A stretch of 64,000 nt of DNA from Dipteris shenzhenensis. Taxonomy: Eukaryota > Polypodiophyta > Polypodiopsida > Gleicheniales. The stretch lies in NCBI GenBank assembly GCA_047967505.1, contig CM106538.1. One strand, 5' to 3'. The notes under the pieces were generated by a model. It ran no database searches. It saw nothing but the letters and a program-made list of their open reading frames with translations, and was not told the origin of the DNA. The first letter of the stretch is position 1, and each line of letters begins with the position of its first letter. Below are positions 22,115 through 32,788 of this stretch, in pieces. A program made the position numbers and the translations under genes.

Positions 22115-24953
22115 ATGGCCGATACTAGTGAGTCACTATCTCAGAAGAAGCGATTACACCATCTTCACATCGACTTAGAAGAACAATATGATCCAGTACA
22201 AAAAAAGGATACGGTGCTGAATGCTTAACAGCGGGAAAATATGAGAAGAGAAGGGCTTCAACATATTGACTTATGGTGCGATGGAAGCATATATCCAAAA
22301 TGTCAAGTAACAAACTCTACACCTCCATTTGACAATCCCACCACATTACTGAGGTTTGCCGGCGATGGACAAAATGGACTTCTTGGTTATATTTCAACAT
22401 AGTCTGCATTTGTGGAAACGTATAAAATGATGTACCTACAAGAAAAGGGGGCCAAGATGCAGGAGATAGCCATTCGTGCAAAATTGGAGCAGCAGTTGCA
22501 AAATGAAATTGAGGAGCATTCAAAGAGTAAAAAAGAGTTGATAAGAGCAAGAAAGAAGAGAATCGTACTTGGAGACAGACTATGTAGCAGGAAGATTAAA
22601 AACATTGCAAATTTGAAGGCTGGGACTGGTGGATGCAAGCGACGAATTCAGGAAGCAAGGTTAGATTGAAATTTATTATTTTGTATACTCAAAAAGGCTC
22701 TCAAATGACTATATCTATTTCGTCCCTTACCACAAAACAAGAATGGGGGTGTTGAATGATATAGGCATATTGTGTTGTTACTATAGGAAATTATTGGAGC
22801 CTGTAAAAGAAAATATGGATCCGAACCTTCTTCCTGTTAAACAAATGAAAGGATTGCTTTCTTGTGGTGTAGCAAAAGGTTTGATTGAGGAAAAAAAATA
22901 CAAAATAGTCAAACGCAATGTTGTAGAGGACTTTGTATCCAATAATCAAGTTGATGGCACTATAATCCAAGAGGCTCTTAATGTTAGTGGAGTTAGCAGG
23001 AAGGGATATAGTTCGATTTTCCATGCGATATCCTCAACTTTGAAAGATCAAAGGATTAAACGAGTTTTACTGCCAAATCCAGCAACCGTGTGGAGGATAA
23101 GAGGTCATTTGAATGAAAGTATAGATGAATTTATTGGGCAATATATCCATATTAAAGAAATATTTCATGGTGGTAAAGGAACCACTGTGTATGATCCTTG
23201 GAAAAATATATTTGTAGATCTACAACAACTTCAAAGAAGAATGGTCGAGTTTTATGGAATAACATTTGAGGAGTGCAAAGGCATTTTGAAATTTGTTATC
23301 AAACTGGATGAATGTGAGGTTGTAAAGGAAAAGAAAATGGAAAGAGTTACCATTACATTGATGAATGGAGCAATTGATACATCATTGACTGAAGCGAGTT
23401 CGAAGTATTTTAGTGTGCAGTCAGAGAAACACATATGGTGGTTAGGCTCGTTCCAGGTATGATCATTTTTTGTTTTGTACTTGATTTTGGTCATTGTTTT
23501 CAAATCTATTATAGTAAGACTTTTGTTTTCTATAATCTGGCAGGTGAAGATAGAAGACCATGAAACACTAGATTAGGTGTTTCACCACACAGGAATACCA
23601 AGAATAATCAAAAGACAAGTGAAGGCGAGAATCTCCATGTTGCAGGAAAAGGTGATTTTCAAGTAGAGTGGCACATGGCCGGGGATCTTAAAACACTTAA
23701 GTGCATGTATAACGTTAGTAAAGGAGGCAACTCAAAGTCTCCTTGTCTTTACTGCAAAGAATCAGCTCAAGTAATGGATTCAAAATGGTGGAAGAGAGCA
23801 CCTAATAGAGATAAAGTTGACCCTGACTTCAAGGCCATTCTGGACATTCCACTATGTAATGTTCACATCTGCACATTGCATGGTCTATGTCGAATTATTG
23901 AGAAATTGGTATTTTTATATATTGGATTTGCTTGGAAATTCCGTCCCGAAAAAAATAGAAAGGATGCTCTTCAAGCATTGGAAAAAGTGTTATCCGGTCT
24001 GCATGGAGGAGATGTTCAAATCACAAAGGATTTTAAAAAGTCTACCAATGGCAAGGAGGTACCAATCAAGCCCTCTATTGGTGGTGTTAAGGCAAGAAGA
24101 TTCTTGTCTCGACCCAAACACAGTAAGCAAGTAAGGCAAGGTAGAACAGTTTCAAAGATTAATTATGGATTGTGGAAGCAAGTCCATAATGCTGTGAAAG
24201 ATCATGAGGCAGATGGGGAAGCACGAAATAGGAAGGCAGAGGTGTGGAGGTCTCTTGATCAACTCTTCATGTTCTGTGACAAAGTAACATGGACAAAGAG
24301 TGATTACAAGAACTTTGAGGAGGCAATTAAACATTTTGGGAAGTTAATGAAAGACGCGTGGACAGCCTGCAATATAACTCACTACATGGTAAGGTTCTAT
24401 CTTCTTCTTTTACTTAAGTGTGATCCTCTTTTTTTTATTACTTACTATGCATTCTTATGTCTTACAGCATATCATCTACAACCACCTTCCCTATTTTGTC
24501 AAAAAGTATGGATGCCCAGCAATTTGGTCTACCCAAGGCATGGAGAAGTCTCACTACATGGCACGTAATGCATTTTTCAGACACACACAACACTATGGAG
24601 GGAGTCAAAAGGCAAATAGTCTAAAAGAAGTCTTCCAATGGTTTTACCGAGGCATACTACAGAGGCTGCATGCTAAAAGAAAAGTTGCTAGCTCCAAAAT
24701 CAAGCTTGCTTTTCTTCTAGCCCAAAAGCAAAGACGAAGACAAACTCTAGACAATTCAATGGTAGCAGAGAGACATAGACAATGGAGGGAATCGAAGATA
24801 TTTAGAAACCATAAATGGACAAGTAAACATGAATACAACTCATTTGTAACTTATTGGTGTTATGTCCACATGTTTTCAGACTCAATCAATAGAATTTTTT
24901 TTTGTGGAACAAGTGACTCTTGGTGTTATGCATCAAAAGTATTTCTTTTGTGA
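22115..24953 (+). pseudogene. DDE transposase-like gene, RAG1/Transib-like motif order, broken
   Basis: Four exons fit consensus splice sites: 22115-22659, 22742-23456, 23544-24388 and 24468-24953, about 860 codons. Exon one has LQHIDLWCDGSIYP, FAGDGQNGLLGYIS and a long coiled coil ending GGCKRRIQEAR. Exon two ends in a likely first catalytic Asp: KLDECEVVKEKKMERVTITL (Asp codon 23307). Exon three has VEWHMAGDLKTLKCMY (second Asp, 23684), the zinc-type pair SPCLYC, and HICTLHGLCRIIEKL. Exon four has HLPYFVKKYGCPAIWSTQGM followed by EKSHYMAR (likely Glu, 24543) and VFQWFYRGILQRL. This order recalls the RAG1/Transib core, where insertion helices separate the second Asp from Glu. Lesions: TAA 22226, TAG 22400, TAG 23574, and one lost base between about 23577 and 23640. 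A domesticated or unclassified transposase superfamily is equally possible. Confidence 0.7.
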
Positions 24954-25247
24954 AACATATGATCTAAACGTAATACAATTTGTTCACAATTTCAATATAT
25001 TGTTTGTTTAATATTTAACAACACCACTCTATCTAAATGTACAAATCATTTCATCTTCAACTTATTGTTCATTTATACAAGATCATACCAGACATCAAAG
25101 ACTTTGTACAAATCAGTTTAACTTTAATATAATGTGTGGGAGTCAACTATTCCAAAGCAAAAACATTTCTCATCATCAAGGAAGAATTCCACAGGGCCAA
25201 AGATAGCAAAACAATGAGGTAGAAGTGAGAACTAAATCAGACATAGG

Positions 25248-26879
25248 AATTTGCAGCAAAATGCGATGGGGGACCATTTGGAAAATATAAAGCACTCTCC
25301 TCGCATTTTGTTGCAAATTCTCCAGTTCTGTTCATATGCATGTCAAATCAAACACTAGGTTCATCTCATTGATTCCTAGACAGTATGATTTGATATGCAA
25401 GAGAAAGGCTGGAGCTGAGTGAAGCTTTTCATGAGGAATGTGTCAACAACAGGAATTTGCAGCAAAATGCGATATGGGCTACTTAGAGATGTATAAACCA
25501 CTCTCCTCGCATTTTGTTGCAAATTTCTAGGTTCTATTCATATCCATCTCCAATCAAATTCTTGGGTGATTTGGTGATTTACCACATTCTTGGATAGTAT
25601 CAATTGAATATGTAACAAGAAGGGTGGAGCTGAGTGAAGACATTTGGACATAAAAAATCCAATGGATGGAAGAAATATATGTCAAAAAACATTGAAAACA
25701 ATCTAGAATTCTGACCTTTTTTTTCCTTTTCCATGCTGTTGGAGTTGCACTGGTGAATCTTCTGCTCTTTCACTAGCTTGAACTCTGCACTCTAGGTAAC
25801 CTGGAGATCTGGCAGTGGTAGTACTCTTCAGGTAGGTTGCAGTCTGGATGGAGTGTGCTGGGTAGGAAAGGATCAGAGAGAGAAGGAAATGGAAGATGCG
25901 AGGGTCCTGGCAGGGATGAAAGATTGGGAGGCAGGGGAGGGAAGAGTGGTTGTGGAATTGATTATGAAATCATGAATGGCACAAGTTCCAAGGCATAAAG
26001 TGTACCTTTCACACGTGCCAAATTTCAAACTCCAAGAGATCTGGGTCCCATCCACACGTGTGAAAAACAACTACATTCCACATGTGTGGGATTTAGTAGC
26101 TGCCTTATTTGTATTTTGCACTTATTTGTGGTATCCTGTCTCAGCCCTCTTGCCCTCCAATCTTTGCTCTCTTGCCTCCCTACCTCCATACTCTGCAACA
26201 TCAGCATCCTGACCAGCGGCACAGGTTCATCCCCAGCACAGGGTACTCATCAACAGCACAGCACATCCACAGATAGATTTCAGGTCAGTAATAATGGGCT
26301 CTTCCCTCAGTCTCTGCAATCTTCTTGCTTACCATAGAAACAATCCATCCTGCATGGAAATGCATAGACTCAATCCATATTTTATTTAGTTGTCAAGACA
26401 GAGAAATCACTGTAGGAATGCAGATCTTCAAGTGTGATATTTGCATGTGAGGGTAAAACTGTACTTATGGGTTCTTCCTTCAGTCTGTCCACACTTCTTG
26501 CCTTCCATAGACTCAATCCATCCTGCATGGACATGCAAACACCTTCAAATGACTGAAGGCATATTCCAGCATGCTCCCTCATGAATTTGCAAGAAAACGC
26601 GAGGAGAAGGCCTTAGGAATTTCAAACAGCCGAAATCGCGTTTTGTTGCAAATATTGAAACGTTGCTTCATCCACCCCTATCATTCTGGTTTTGTGACTT
26701 CCATAGCTAACCATGGCTGTACTCTTCTTGCATAAACTCCATTCATACTGTATTTAGTTGTAAAGACAGAGAACTCACTGTAGGAATGCACCAACATGTC
26801 ATTTCAGGAATTTGCAGGAAAACGCGATTTGGACCTGTTAAGAATTTCAAACTCCTCGTATCGCGTTTTATTGCAAATT
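25248..26879. repeat. Four hairpin repeats in duplicated spacer
   Basis: Arms pair at 25248-25266 with 25301-25319, at 25454-25472 with 25507-25525, at 26584-26602 with 26636-26653, and at 26809-26827 with 26861-26879. The left arm is AATTTGCAGCAAAATGCGA in copies one and two, and AATTTGCA(A/G)GAAAACGCGA in copies three and four. Right arms are the near-complements. Loops are about 33-34 bases. Flanks are also duplicated: GGCTGGAGCTGAGTGAAG-like in the first pair, TTGCTTCATCCACCCC and CAGAGAA(A/C)TCACTGTAGGAATGC in the second pair. They lie between the transposase-like and protease-like genes; no gene is present from 24954 to 26985. Confidence 0.85.
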
Positions 26880-26985
26880 TTTCAATGTTGCTTCATCCAC
26901 CCCTGTGATTGCCTTTTTTTTTTCAAAACATGTTCTCCATGGCTGTAATCTCTTTCCATTGCTTTCTATGCAGTTTGTCAGAGTG

Positions 26986-28363
26986 ATGGCAAGAACCAAG
27001 TCAACTGCAAGGAAAGCTGGCAGGTAGATAAGGTTAAGATTGTTGAAGTAACCCACTCAAAGAACACCAGAGGGAAGACTGCTTATGAGAAGTCATTGAA
27101 GCAGCAAATAAAAGAAACAAAATCTGTTATAGATGTGGAGACTGGAAAGAGGGAGCTGCAGATACATAGAAGGTTGCAGGAGCTGGGCCCTAATATAGTT
27201 GTCCATATTGAGGATGAATTTTCAGTGAATGATTTTGACTTGACAAAACCATGCTTGGCAGCATTGGCTCATAAGAATGAGTATTGCTCAGATACTATCA
27301 TTCTTGCAATGCTCTAGTAAGTGTCTATTATTTTACATTTTTGGCAAAACAATCCTCCTTGTACCTCCTTTATACCCTACCCTAATTATTTTTTGGTCCT
27401 ATGCAGCATGATGAGAAGTTGGCTTCACCCCTCTATACAGCATACAGTCCATATTATTGATCCTGCCATTTCTTCTAAGTTAAGAGATGCAAAGGAAACT
27501 CCCATCAGTATTTCCAGCTGGTTCAGACACTGCAATTTTGAAGTAATTGATGTTTTGCTACTTCCATACCATAACAGGTATGTGGGTGACTACTTCTTTT
27601 AAGATTCTTCTTTAAGATTGAGAACTCTTGCAGCCTTTGATTTCCTAATGCTTTTTTCCTTATGCAGTGACCACTGGATTTTTGTTTCTATTGACATCCA
27701 CCAGTAGAAGCAATGCTTTATATTCAACTCTCTTAAAAACACACACAGAGAGCTGAAATTGTAAGTGTTGTGTGTGCTTTTTGAAGTTAAACTTCATTAT
27801 TTTGATATCATACTAACTAAATTATATATATTGCAGTTGCATTAGAAGGCTTCTAGATGCATTGGATCACTGTCCTCCTAATGTCTCTCTTTTGGATTCA
27901 ATAGAGCCAATAAATCTAGAGGTAAAAAATCGTTCCCTCTACTGATGTCTATTTCATGCTATGCCTTTGAACTTATTGAATAATTTTGTTTTGTTCAGAT
28001 GTTAACAGTTTCTAACATATCTTTCCAACTGTACAGACACCACAACAAGATGATTCTAGTAGCTGCGGATGGAGAGTGCTGATCAGTGCAAAATATCTAC
28101 TTTCAAGCTATTTTGAGAAAGAATAGCCAGACCTTGTAAGAAAAAATAATTTTCATTTAGCTTGAAGAAAATTCATAATGATACAAAGTGTTCTAAATTA
28201 TCATATGCCATTGCAGATGAAAGAAGATAGCTTCAGCTCAAACTATGTATATAATTTTAGAGCTCATACAATTTGGAGGTTTTTGAGCTATGCCTCCCCC
28301 AAACTGTACCCTGGATTTGCTATGAGACTTTTCTCTTTCTTGGAACTTCCCTTTGAACTATGA
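26986..28363 (+). pseudogene. Ulp1/C48 cysteine protease-like gene with H3-tail-like start, broken
   Basis: The ATG at 26986 opens MARTKSTARKAGR, close to the histone H3 tail start ARTKQTARKS. A one-base shift near 27023 is then needed to enter VDKVKIVEVTHSKNTRGKTA. Six exons follow with short introns at 27317-27406, 27578-27667, 27761-27836, 27922-28036 and 28136-28216, all GT-AG. The protease domain shows SDHWIFVSIDIH (catalytic His), FIFNSL (the expected Asp of DS reads Asn), and TPQQDDSSSCGWRVL (oxyanion Gln and catalytic Cys). TAG codons at 27705 and 28124 interrupt it. Ulp1-type proteases remove SUMO and are often carried by plant DNA transposons such as MULE and CACTA elements. Being next to the transposase-like gene on the same strand suggests both came from one transposon; this is inference. 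Confidence 0.75.
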
Positions 28364-29223
28364 TTTGCCCCTTTGCACACTTAAGGCTTCATCTTACTTG
28401 TTGTCATCCATAAACTTCCATCTAATCTCATTGACCAACAAGTTACCCATAACATCATCAAACTTTAGTACTCCACCCTCACTCCACCAGGTGCAGAGTT
28501 AAACATCAGCTATACAAAAGTCTCTACATCAAAATTCAGCTTTTGACCTTGAAGCTTACTGAAAATAATATTGAATTCATTCAAGTGAGAAGCACTGGAG
28601 ACCCCTTCTTCATTTACAGCTCAAACAACCTCTTCATGAGATAAACTTTATTAGGCAGTTTCCTTCTCATAAGTGACACATAATTTCTTTCACAATTCTT
28701 CCTTAGTCTGATCATTTACTATTGTGAAATAATTTAACTTTGTAAGATGAAATCTAACAGTAGACTTTGCTAATGTATCATACTCATTCCAATCATCCTC
28801 AGACATAGCTGTAGACTTAGCTCTAATTCCGTGCTGAAAATAATATTGAATTCGTTCAAGTGAGAAGCAATGGAGATCCCTCCTTCATTTACAGCTCAAA
28901 CAACCTCTTCATGAGGTAAAATTTATTAGGTAGTTTTCTTCTCATAAGTGGCACATAATTTCTTTCGCAATTCTTCCGTAGTCTGATTATTTACTATTGT
29001 GAAATAATTTAACTCTATAAGATGAAGTCTAACAATAGACTTTGCTAATGCATTCTACTCATTCCAATCATCCTCAGACATAGCTGTAAGCTTAGCTCTA
29101 ATCCTTTCCAAGGATTTGATCTTATTCTTTTGAACAAGCATGTCCCTTCCATAAAGGAAAAATTTTCCCATCAAACTTTTTAATATTGAAAAAATCATTT
29201 TCAGACATGGAAGAGGATGCCAT
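28364..29223 (-). pseudogene. Ty1/copia gag of the chimeric element
   Basis: The minus-strand ATG at 29223 opens MASSSMSENDFFNIKKFDGK, followed by IFPLWKGHA, typical of copia gag. RIRAKLTAMSEDDWNE, LHLIELNYFTIVN, ELRKKLCATYEKK and HLNEFNIIFS follow, as in the UBN2 gag domain. The end KFDDVMGNLLVNEIRWKFMDD and DEALSVQRGKS runs to about 28370, directly against the last codon of the antisense protease-like gene at 28363. No zinc knuckle or pol follows. A 275-bp tandem duplication and several stops break the frame. Confidence 0.8.
28559..29108. repeat. 275-bp tandem duplication inside gag
   Basis: Units begin CTGAAAATAATATTGAATTC at 28559 and 28834 and stay alignable for about 275 bases with roughly 5-8 percent difference by eye. 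The duplication repeats the middle of the gag domain. Confidence 0.9.
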
Positions 29224-30751
29224 GATGCAAATAAAGCAAAATCCCAAATGTTAGTGCCTGCAAGAAAGAATCACACCAAAAAGTCAGGTGCACCAAATTA
29301 TGTATGCCACAAGGGAAGGAAATATCATAAAACCTCAAAGGCTCAAAGCATTAAAAAATGCAACTGACTCATGTGTATATATTGTGCATCCATATGAGCA
29401 AATCTGGCCCAAAAGAAAATGTCAAACTGCAATGACAAAACAATGATAAACGCAATGCCAATAAGAACCAAATGCCTCAAGCATAAACACCGTCCATGGG
29501 CATAAGCATCAATAATGTCTCATCCAAGAGAGCATAGTACTATCAATGCATTAATTGCAATGTGTCAAAGATGTCTCAGCATAAAATAACATCTGTGTAC
29601 TAAACGTCCATCAATAAAGCATCCCACAAGGCAATTTGAACCTATTAGCGCATCCAACAAGAATCGCAATGCATCGAAATGGCCTGTAAAGCATCCACTG
29701 CAACCCAATGCAAACCACAAATAAGAGCACATGGCTCAGATTGCAACCAAAGTGACCTGCATAAGGTATGTTTCAAAATCATGGGCCCACAACAATGGTC
29801 GCTACTGAAAATAAAATCTCAAATGTCTCAAAACCACTGTAATCTTTGAATACACGGCATTAATGACATGACCTACACTTTCTATGACTCAAAGAATACT
29901 TCTAGAAATCACTCTAGATGTGAGGTGAACCCAAGTTAAAGCTTGCGATTGACCTGTAAATGAAACCTTAGAAGCCTAAGGTTCAATAAAAAAATGCCAC
30001 TGTAAAAAATCAAAGGTTGGAACCTTTGAGTGGAATTTTGACAGAGAAACAAACGATTCGACGTCTCAAAGAGATGGAACTTCTCCAAATCTCCATAGAA
30101 TCATGCAAGAGTTGACAGATAGGGGTTTTTAGGCCTTTGGAATGAAATAAAATAGACGATTTTGATAATCGTGGTCCCAAACATGGAGTCCAACACACAG
30201 ATTGAAAAATATTTTAACAAACACATACGTTTGTAAACACCATCGGAGTGCGAATGATGAGCAACACAGATATTTTAAGACCTCCTGAGTCCACCGAAAC
30301 TAACAGATTTGCGAATGGTTGCTTTAAACTTGAGTTCCAACACATTGGTAGAAAAACAATAAAGCAAAGACAATGAGTCAGAAATCCAACGAAATGATCC
30401 CAGATTTAAGAATGAAGGGGTTTTCAAACTCTCAAAGTGCAATGGACACCCAAAGCAAGCAATGGTTGCCTCTGCGAGTCATTCAAGACTCTCAGTCGTT
30501 GAAAGAAACAGGGAAATCATCGAAAAACATCTTTTTGCTCCAAAACCACATGTAGGCTTGTAAATAACCACTCAAAGACTTCCATAAACCACTTGCAGGC
30601 TTCTACAAGGTTCCAATACCACCTGGAAAGCTCCAAAAAGCACCCACAGGCTTGCTCTGTCTTCCCACAGAGCTATAGGAGTAGAGTCCAAGCTCCAAGC
30701 ACACACATGGGCTTAGCTAGATCACCCACAAGCATCAGATAGACCACTCGA
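29224..30751 (-). other. Untranslated leader of the chimeric element
   Basis: About 1.5 kb lies between the primer binding site and the gag start. It is rich in GCAT/CAAT-type words and has no recognisable protein. A plus-strand frame of 60 codons at 30373 looks like chance. Confidence 0.6.
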
Positions 30752-30763
30752 GCTTTGATACCA
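30752..30763 (-). other. Primer binding site (initiator-Met tRNA type)
   Basis: On the minus strand it reads TGGTATCAAAGC, one base from the consensus TGGTATCAGAGC, two bases from the 5' LTR end. This sets the element's orientation. Confidence 0.8.
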
Positions 30764-30765
30764 AT

Positions 30766-30956
30766 TGAGAATGCTCTCAACGAAAGCAGAATGGAAGAGG
30801 GTGAGAGAAAGGGAGAACCAAAAGAGAGTCACATAAGTTTTGGTGGGTACAAAACACCCTAATCTTCTATGTCATCCATATATATATACATACGGTGTGT
30901 GTGTTTGAGTATTGTACATAACCAAGATTAAGGGACACCAGCCTTTAATCCCCACA
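30766..30956 (-). repeat. 5' LTR of the chimeric element
   Basis: Plus-strand sequence starts TGAGAATGCTCTCAACG and ends AATCCCCACA. The primer binding site lies two bases to its left. TATATATATA at about 30880 could act in the element's promoter. Confidence 0.85.
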
Positions 30957-30961
30957 TCTAA

Positions 30962-32788
30962 TACCATGAAGAAAAGTCATGATCCGAGAAGTCAAAGGAT
31001 ATAACAAGACAGGAAGTGCTTGAGCAAGAAACCAAGAAAAGAGCAACGTATGCAAGAAAAGAAAAGGCCTGAATAGTCGATCATATTCCAGAGACCCACG
31101 GATGTCCTTATAAAGATTACAAACTAGTAAAGTGAATATGTAGTCCATTGTAGCAACTAATCCAGACTTATACAAAGTAAGTGTTCATCACTAAGCTAAT
31201 ATTTGGAGTTAACCAATACCTTTGAATAAATCTATCACACTCTGATGGTGCAATGAGGAAGGAAGGATTCCATGGAATGGGACCAAACACAAAGTTGATC
31301 CCTAAAGTGATTGATGATAATGTCAATGCACACAATCCAAAGGACACAAGTGGTAGGAATAGAGTTGAGAGAAAGAGAGAATTTATTGAGTCTTAACTTA
31401 CTAGATGAAGCTAGAGTAATGGCCATTCTACCTTCAACATAGCTTTGGTCTTGATTTACTCGATGAAGCTCAAGTAACGTCCATCCTGTCTGCTTATCCT
31501 TTGCATTGAATGACTTTGTTTGATCAAAAAATATAAGGCTTCCCTAGTGAATTAATAGTTGTTGCTCTTCAAGAATCCAACGTGGCACTATTTTGTCAAG
31601 AACATGGGTGTTGTATGAGGCAAAACTAGAATCTATAAATGTTCAAAATGCAAGGGCAATCCAAGAGGCACAAATGAGTTTTGCAAAGAACTGTGAAGAA
31701 GTGAGAATAGAGAATGCAAGGGAAAAAATTGCTTTAGCACAAAGATTGGAAGACGTCCAAAGGAGGAGAGAGGAAGCTATGCGGCCACCCACAATTTGAA
31801 TGTAACTAAAACAATTTCGCAACACAAAGAGATAACCAAAGCATATAGTGCAATGAACGTAGAGAATGAGAAAATTCAAAAAGGAATCTCTTGCTCATGA
31901 ATTGACAACTGTATGAAAAGAAAAGAAGCCACATGATAAATAAACTAGACAATTCCTAAATGAGTATGCCTATCTTGTAGATATTTTAAGATGGTATTAG
32001 TGTTCATAATATAAATCAACTTTAAGAGATTCGGCATGTGGAAAAAATAAAATTTAAGAGATTGGACATGTGGAACAAATAAAATTTACACATAGTTAAT
32101 AGTGAACACTTTTGTAGTTAAAATTGGATTCAACATTGTGTAATCAAGTTATTTGTGATACAAAATGCAGACACCAATTATTGGGAATGAAGCCATATAA
32201 GACAACATTTGGATTCATGGTGCACAAGGGTAGGCAAAAAGGTCAAGTTCGAACATGTTTTACAATCATCAAAAGTTGGTGAAGCGAGTTGGTAGGTAGG
32301 GCCTTTATTATATGTTTAAATATCATCAAAAGTGGAAGAACGTATTTAATAGGTAGGACATATGAAAGCATGGGTCGAGGAGAGTTCTAATGGAAGGAAA
32401 TGAGCAAGGGAGTCAATTGGATAGCTAGATGGCAATCTAATCAACAAAATCAAGAATGTGATGCCCATGTGATGCCTTTCAAAGAGGAGGCATATGCTAG
32501 CAAGCAAACTTAGATGTACAAAACTTTGAAAGCTGGCTATATGGGTATGCCAATGGAAGGGAGATGGCTAGTCAAAGGAGCTAGTGAAGCTCACCAATGG
32601 CCCCATTAATATAAAGTAGAAAGAGATTAAGAGGAATTGCTGCAATTCTATCTTTTATTGGAAGAGTAGTGGCTAATAATCAGACCTGAGTGAAGCTTCC
32701 ACCAATTAGTGTTAAAAGTAGAAATAAGTTAAGACCAAATACATATTTGGAAAGAAAATAGACATGTTCTTTAGATAAACTTGGATGG
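30962..32788. other. No gene recognised
   Basis: A plus-strand frame at 31593-31799 encodes a charged helix (EVRIENAREKIALAQRLEDV) that could be a coiled-coil fragment of an unknown protein. Otherwise the sequence is AT-rich and holds the presumed 3' flank of the transporter gene. Confidence 0.45.

Larger units (their letters stand above)
21581..30956 (-). mobile_element. Chimeric Ty1/copia-type LTR element carrying antisense genes
   Basis: Two LTRs lie at 21581-21760 and 30766-30956. The exact five-base duplication TCTAA flanks them (21576-21580 and 30957-30961), so both belong to one insertion. The minus strand is the element's sense strand: the primer binding site TGGTATCAAAGC (30752-30763) is next to the right LTR, a purine-rich AGTGGAAGGT borders the left LTR, and gag lies at 28364-29223. 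No protease, integrase or reverse transcriptase of copia type can be seen. The space between gag and the 3' LTR is instead filled by two intron-containing genes on the opposite strand, at 22115-24953 and 26986-28363. The LTRs differ at roughly one base in eight by eye, mostly transitions, which fits an old, methylated insertion. Confidence 0.85.

Noticed and set aside
24420-24568. Read-through of the last transposase-like intron as a hydrophobic domain
   Set aside because: The segment lies between a good donor (24389) and acceptor (24467); removing it joins HYM to HIIYNHLPYF, which fits the expected motif.
23675-24568. Stand-alone gene beginning at the ATG at 23675
   Set aside because: The Met lies inside VEWHMAGDLK, and upstream sequence in the same frame back to GENLHVAGKGDF is protein-like, so it is internal to the larger gene after a frameshift.
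28178-28363. Independent 61-codon ORF
   Set aside because: It is the last exon of the protease-like gene, entered through the acceptor at 28216.
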